Source: Cyanobacteria bacterium UBA7694 (GTDB lineage: Bacteria; Cyanobacteriota; Sericytochromatia; UBA7694). Taken from it: a DNA stretch of 8,900 nucleotides. Shown here piece by piece: positions 6,591 through 8,900 of this stretch; position 1 is the first letter of the stretch, and every line of letters starts with the position of its first letter. The position numbers and the translations under genes are program-made. The stretch covers positions 6,314 through 15,213 of the forward strand of contig DLGM01000205.1 of the NCBI GenBank assembly GCA_002482705.1, in the 5' to 3' direction. The notes under the pieces were generated by a model. That model saw only the letters and a program-made list of their open reading frames with translations. It ran no database searches and was not told where the DNA came from.

Positions 6591-7148
6591 ATGTTAGAAC
6601 TCTTAGTCCTGGTTGGCAGCAACAACCCCACCTCAATGAACCGCGAACTGGCGGCTTATGCTGCTGGCCTCATGAAAGCCAAGGTAACACTTTTGGATAT
6701 GCAAGCCTTTGACGACATCCCCCTGTATAACCCCCGTCGTCAACAGGAAGAGGGGTTCCCCCCTGCTATTCAAGCACTGTTTGAACACATTCAACGGCAG
6801 GATGCCCTGATGATCGCTTCCCCGGAATACAATGGCACGATTCCTGCGGCGCTCAAAAACGTGATTGATTGGTTGTCACGCATTCAAATGGCTTTTTTAG
6901 CCCAAAAACCGACTTTGTTTCTCAGTACTTCGCCGGGGCCCAATGGAGGAGCGACCAATTTGGAGCACATGGCGGGCTTGGCTCCGCGCTGGGGCGCACA
7001 GGTGACTGGCACCTACAGCCTGGGGAAATTTCACGACCATTTTGATGCAAACGCAAAAAAATTGGCAGAACCTGAGTATCAGCGGTTATTGGCCCAAGTA
7101 CAGGGGCTTGAAAGAGCGGCTAAGGCTCCTTTATTACAAGTGGCTTAA
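6591..7148 (+). CDS. NADPH-dependent FMN reductase family flavoprotein
   Basis: This 185-residue cytoplasmic flavodoxin-fold oxidoreductase belongs to the family that includes ChrR/YieF quinone and chromate reductases and azoreductases. They use NAD(P)H and bound FMN to reduce quinones, azo dyes or free flavin. The phosphate-binding loop is GSNNPTSMNR (9-18) after the first strand, and the defining SPEYNGTIPAALKNVIDWLS block is at 77-96. It is followed by KPTLFLSTSPGPNGG (106-120), the usual third flavin loop. The length is typical. CGAGG at 6578-6582 is 8 bases before the ATG. The gene stands alone between an AT-rich promoter region and a convergent urate operon, from which it is separated by DnaA boxes and a hairpin. 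The exact substrate cannot be told from sequence. There is no reason to link it to urate oxidation, since known flavin-dependent urate hydroxylases belong to a different family. Confidence 0.93.
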   Translation: MLELLVLVGSNNPTSMNRELAAYAAGLMKAKVTLLDMQAFDDIPLYNPRRQQEEGFPPAIQALFEHIQRQDALMIASPEYNGTIPAALKNVIDWLSRIQMAFLAQKPTLFLSTSPGPNGGATNLEHMAGLAPRWGAQVTGTYSLGKFHDHFDANAKKLAEPEYQRLLAQVQGLERAAKAPLLQVA

Positions 7149-7164
7149 AGGTGATTTAGGTCAC

Positions 7165-7184
7165 TTATCCACAGGTTATCCACA
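7165..7184 (+). promoter_or_regulatory. Two tandem perfect DnaA boxes
   Basis: TTATCCACA occurs at 7165-7173 and again at 7176-7184 in the same direction, 11 bases start to start, with GG between. Both match the TTATNCACA DnaA-box consensus fully. The spacing is about one helical turn, so two DnaA molecules could bind side by side. They lie in the 53-base stretch between the reductase stop and a hairpin. No AT-rich unwinding region or further perfect box adjoins them, so an origin is unlikely. A DnaA-titration or DnaA-reactivation site, or a regulatory site, is possible. The match is certain; the role is inferred. Confidence 0.55.
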
Positions 7185-7201
7185 GGCTGAATACAATTTT
7201 C

Positions 7202-7233
7202 CCCAGCACCGGACAAAATGGTCCGGTGCTGGG
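7202..7233. terminator. 13-bp perfect hairpin between convergent genes
   Basis: CCCAGCACCGGAC (7202-7214) and GTCCGGTGCTGGG (7221-7233) form a 13-bp stem around a 6-base loop (AAAATG). It lies 6 bases past the uraH stop and 53 bases past the reductase stop, so it can serve both as a bidirectional terminator. Neither strand has a U-run after the stem: the minus strand continues with GAAAATTG and the plus strand with CACTTATT. Confidence 0.7.
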
Positions 7234-7239
7234 CACTTA

Positions 7240-7644
7240 TTAAGAGCCGCGATAGGTTGAAAACCCAAACGGGCTCAGCAATAACGGGATATGATAATGT
7301 TCGTCGTCAGCGGTAATTTCAAAGACGATTTGGGCAATCGGGTAAAAACCGCTTTGGCCCCGATCCTTTAAATAGCCCGAAGTGTGAAAGTCCATGCGGT
7401 AGATGCCCGGAGCCAACTGCGTTCCGGTGGGCAATAGATCGGGGCAGCGTCCATCCCCGTTGGTCACCCCTCGGCCCAGTGTTGTCCACTGGGGTTTGGG
7501 GCCCGTGGGTTCTGTCCCCTCGGCACGGGCATTGCAATAGGCGCGCCAAGCCTCCGGTTGTTCCTGCTTTTCGAGCATCAGGCGTAAGCCAGAGGCCGGG
7601 CGCCCTGTGGCGGTGTCTAAGGCATGGGTGGACAGGGTACTCAT
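7240..7644 (-). CDS. uraH: 5-hydroxyisourate hydrolase (transthyretin-like)
   Basis: This enzyme hydrolyses 5-hydroxyisourate, the unstable product of uricase, to OHCU, the second step of urate breakdown, and works as a tetramer. The family is identified by the N-terminal LSTHALDTATGRPASGL (catalytic His7), NGDGRC (Arg66), and the closing block HYHIPLLLSPFGFSTYRGS with His118 and the diagnostic C-terminal YRGS. It has 134 residues, a little longer than the usual 110-120. The extra lies at about residues 25-53, a charged and Pro-containing stretch where the family normally has a short strand connection. There is no signal peptide, so it is cytoplasmic. The ATG overlaps the stop of the upstream alc-uraD gene (ATGA, 7644-7641), and GGAG sits about 12 bases before it, so translation is probably coupled. 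Its product is the substrate of the UraD domain encoded just upstream. Confidence 0.95.
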   Translation of the reverse strand: MSTLSTHALDTATGRPASGLRLMLEKQEQPEAWRAYCNARAEGTEPTGPKPQWTTLGRGVTNGDGRCPDLLPTGTQLAPGIYRMDFHTSGYLKDRGQSGFYPIAQIVFEITADDEHYHIPLLLSPFGFSTYRGS

Positions 7645-8900
7645 GCGATCAGTTTCTCCAGTCTTAAGCGGGTGATTTTGCGCTGTTCAGCGGCAGCAAT
7701 GCCCAGTTCTGTGTCGGGGTCATTGTGCAGACGGTTTTGCAAAAGGTGTAGCATTTCGTCAGCACTTTTGCCCGTGGCGCAGACAATAAAGATGTAGCCA
7801 AACTGCTTCACATATTTTTGGTTGCCATCTGCCAAGGCCTGTAGCGTGGCTTCACTGGCGCTGGCACTTCCGGCTTGTTCTTGGTTGGCCCAATCGGCAG
7901 TGGCGGCAAACTTTTCGCGCAGGGCGCTGACATCGCCAATTTGGGGATGGTGGCTGAAGGCTTCGAGCCAGTCTTCTTGGGTCAGCTGATCAGCGGCCCG
8001 TTCCGCGGCCCGGAAGAGATCTTCGGCACTGGCAAACGGGTGGCGATCAACCATCTGATCGACCCAATAACTGGATCCACAGCAGCGGGTCAGGGCTGCG
8101 CGCAATTCAGCCGGATTCATGTGGTTGAGGTGGGTGACCGGGCTCAACGTCCCCCACAGGCGCAGGCGGCTAATGCCCCCATCCGGGTAAATATTCATGC
8201 GTACATGGGTGAAGAGCTGCTCCTGCTCCTGAAGTTCGGCTTCGTAGGTATGAATGTGGTGGGCCTGTAGCTTTTGCGGGGGTAAAATCTCAGTCCAGGC
8301 GATGCTGCGGCTGGTCAAAAAGTCGAGGGGGACATCGCCCGCAATAAAGGCCCCTTCCAGGGAACACTTGTCGGGGAAATTGCCCTTGAAGTGGGCCGTG
8401 TCGACTTCGACGCGTTGGATGTGGCCCGGAGCGGCCAGTTTGAGCATGACCCAGTCATGGCCGGGGCCGCGCTTGCGACGGGTTTCCCAGCCTTCACCCA
8501 TGTGGGCGGCGCGGTTGGGCAGAATCAGGTTTTCTTTGGGGCTGAAGAACATGTCGTTGCACAGCAGTACTTGGCCGCCATTTTGAATGCCCGCCAAATC
8601 AATCAGTTCACCGGGTGCCACTTTGCTCCAGTCAGGCTGCGCTTCGCCATGGACGCGGAAACGGGCCACACCCCCATCGGGGTAAATGTTCAGGCGCAGG
8701 TGGGTCCAGCGTTGGGGGCTGGTCACGGCAAACAGATTGCGCGAGCCGCCCTGAAGGGTCGATTTGGGCACTAATTCTGTCCAGGGTTGGGTTTCTTCGA
8801 GCAGGGTGTCGAGGCTGGGGTCACCGTCGAGGCACAGGGCGTCAATCGAGCAGTGCTCGGGGAAATTGCCCAGGAAGTGGTTGGTATCCACATCAAAGCC
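7641..8900 (-). CDS. alc-uraD: Allantoicase-OHCU decarboxylase fusion, N-terminus beyond the window
   Basis: One continuous frame of 419 visible codons joins two urate-pathway enzymes. The gene continues past the right edge: the GTG at 8891 is just an internal Val, and most of the first allantoicase half is missing. The allantoicase part (8900 to about 8130) has the family's duplicated module. DTNHFLGNFPEHCS and THLRLNIYPDGGVARFR recur as DTAHFKGNFPDKCS and THVRMNIYPDGGISRLR, with NDMFFSPKENLI and EGWETRRKRGPGHDW opening the second copy. It cleaves allantoate to ureidoglycolate and urea. The C-terminal part (about 8120-7644) is OHCU decarboxylase, making S-allantoin: GSSYWV, the catalytic-His motif HHPQIGD (about 7952-7932), NQEQAG, FGYIFIVCATGKSA and the terminal KITRLRLEKL. 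The HPxIGD form suits the HpxQ-like subtype. No ribosome site precedes the Met at 8120, so the domains are truly fused. Such fusions are known in some bacteria. It overlaps uraH by an ATGA. Confidence 0.95.
   Translation of the reverse strand, partial: GFDVDTNHFLGNFPEHCSIDALCLDGDPSLDTLLEETQPWTELVPKSTLQGGSRNLFAVTSPQRWTHLRLNIYPDGGVARFRVHGEAQPDWSKVAPGELIDLAGIQNGGQVLLCNDMFFSPKENLILPNRAAHMGEGWETRRKRGPGHDWVMLKLAAPGHIQRVEVDTAHFKGNFPDKCSLEGAFIAGDVPLDFLTSRSIAWTEILPPQKLQAHHIHTYEAELQEQEQLFTHVRMNIYPDGGISRLRLWGTLSPVTHLNHMNPAELRAALTRCCGSSYWVDQMVDRHPFASAEDLFRAAERAADQLTQEDWLEAFSHHPQIGDVSALREKFAATADWANQEQAGSASASEATLQALADGNQKYVKQFGYIFIVCATGKSADEMLHLLQNRLHNDPDTELGIAAAEQRKITRLRLEKLIA

Noticed and set aside
7149..7233. 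Replication origin
   Set aside because: There are only two DnaA boxes, no adjoining AT-rich unwinding element and no replication gene nearby.
8118..8120. Separate translation start for the UraD domain
   Set aside because: The Met is in frame with the allantoicase part, there is no stop between them and no ribosome site before it.
7875..8774. Plus-strand frames of about 110-130 codons opposite the alc-uraD gene
   Set aside because: They are antisense shadows of a gene with clear family motifs and have no recognisable features of their own.
8884..8892. Third DnaA-like box (GTATCCACA)
   Set aside because: It has one mismatch, lies inside the allantoicase coding sequence and is explained by conserved residues there.

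Overview
This is an ordinary bacterial chromosomal segment of moderate GC with short AT-rich promoter patches. It is densely coding, and most genes have recognisable Shine-Dalgarno sites. The envelope-related genes (an RND/MMPL transporter, a dipeptide-type ABC permease and a protein with a signal peptide) fit a bacterium, but nothing here fixes the phylum. The two strongest intergenic hairpins lack a U-tract, and several promoters look like extended -10 (TGn) types with poor -35 boxes. I see no mobile element, CRISPR array, phage gene, tRNA or rRNA.

Left part (1-5611, + strand). The 3' part of an unrecognised helical protein runs off the left edge. An 81-base gap follows, with an extended -10 promoter embedded in a 9-bp-arm inverted repeat. 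Then comes a tight three-gene cluster: an MMPL-family RND transporter, glutamyl-tRNA synthetase (gltX) and an OppB/DppB-type ABC permease, with gaps of 15 and 3 bases. These are probably one transcript, although their functions are unrelated. The permease lacks its usual DppC, ATPase and binding-protein partners in this window. A GC-rich hairpin closes the cluster.

Middle (5612-6590). A 47-residue Lys/Asp/Gln-rich small protein (+) converges with, and overlaps by 11 bases, a small exported protein of unknown function (-). The exported gene has an extended -10 placed so that transcription would begin at its ATG, which suggests a leaderless mRNA. A very AT-rich divergent intergenic region follows.

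Right part (6591-8900). An NADPH-dependent FMN-reductase-family flavoprotein (+) converges on a urate-degradation operon (-). That operon encodes an allantoicase-OHCU decarboxylase fusion, cut by the right edge, and 5-hydroxyisourate hydrolase, joined by an ATGA overlap. Together they supply steps 2, 3 and 5 of urate to ureidoglycolate plus urea. Uricase (step 1) and allantoinase (step 4) are expected elsewhere, perhaps just beyond the right edge. Between the convergent genes lie two perfect tandem DnaA boxes and a 13-bp hairpin.

I did not find a convincing undescribed multi-gene system. The best leads are the tandem DnaA boxes, the palindromic promoter of the MMPL gene, the probable leaderless gene, and the two small or unrecognised proteins.
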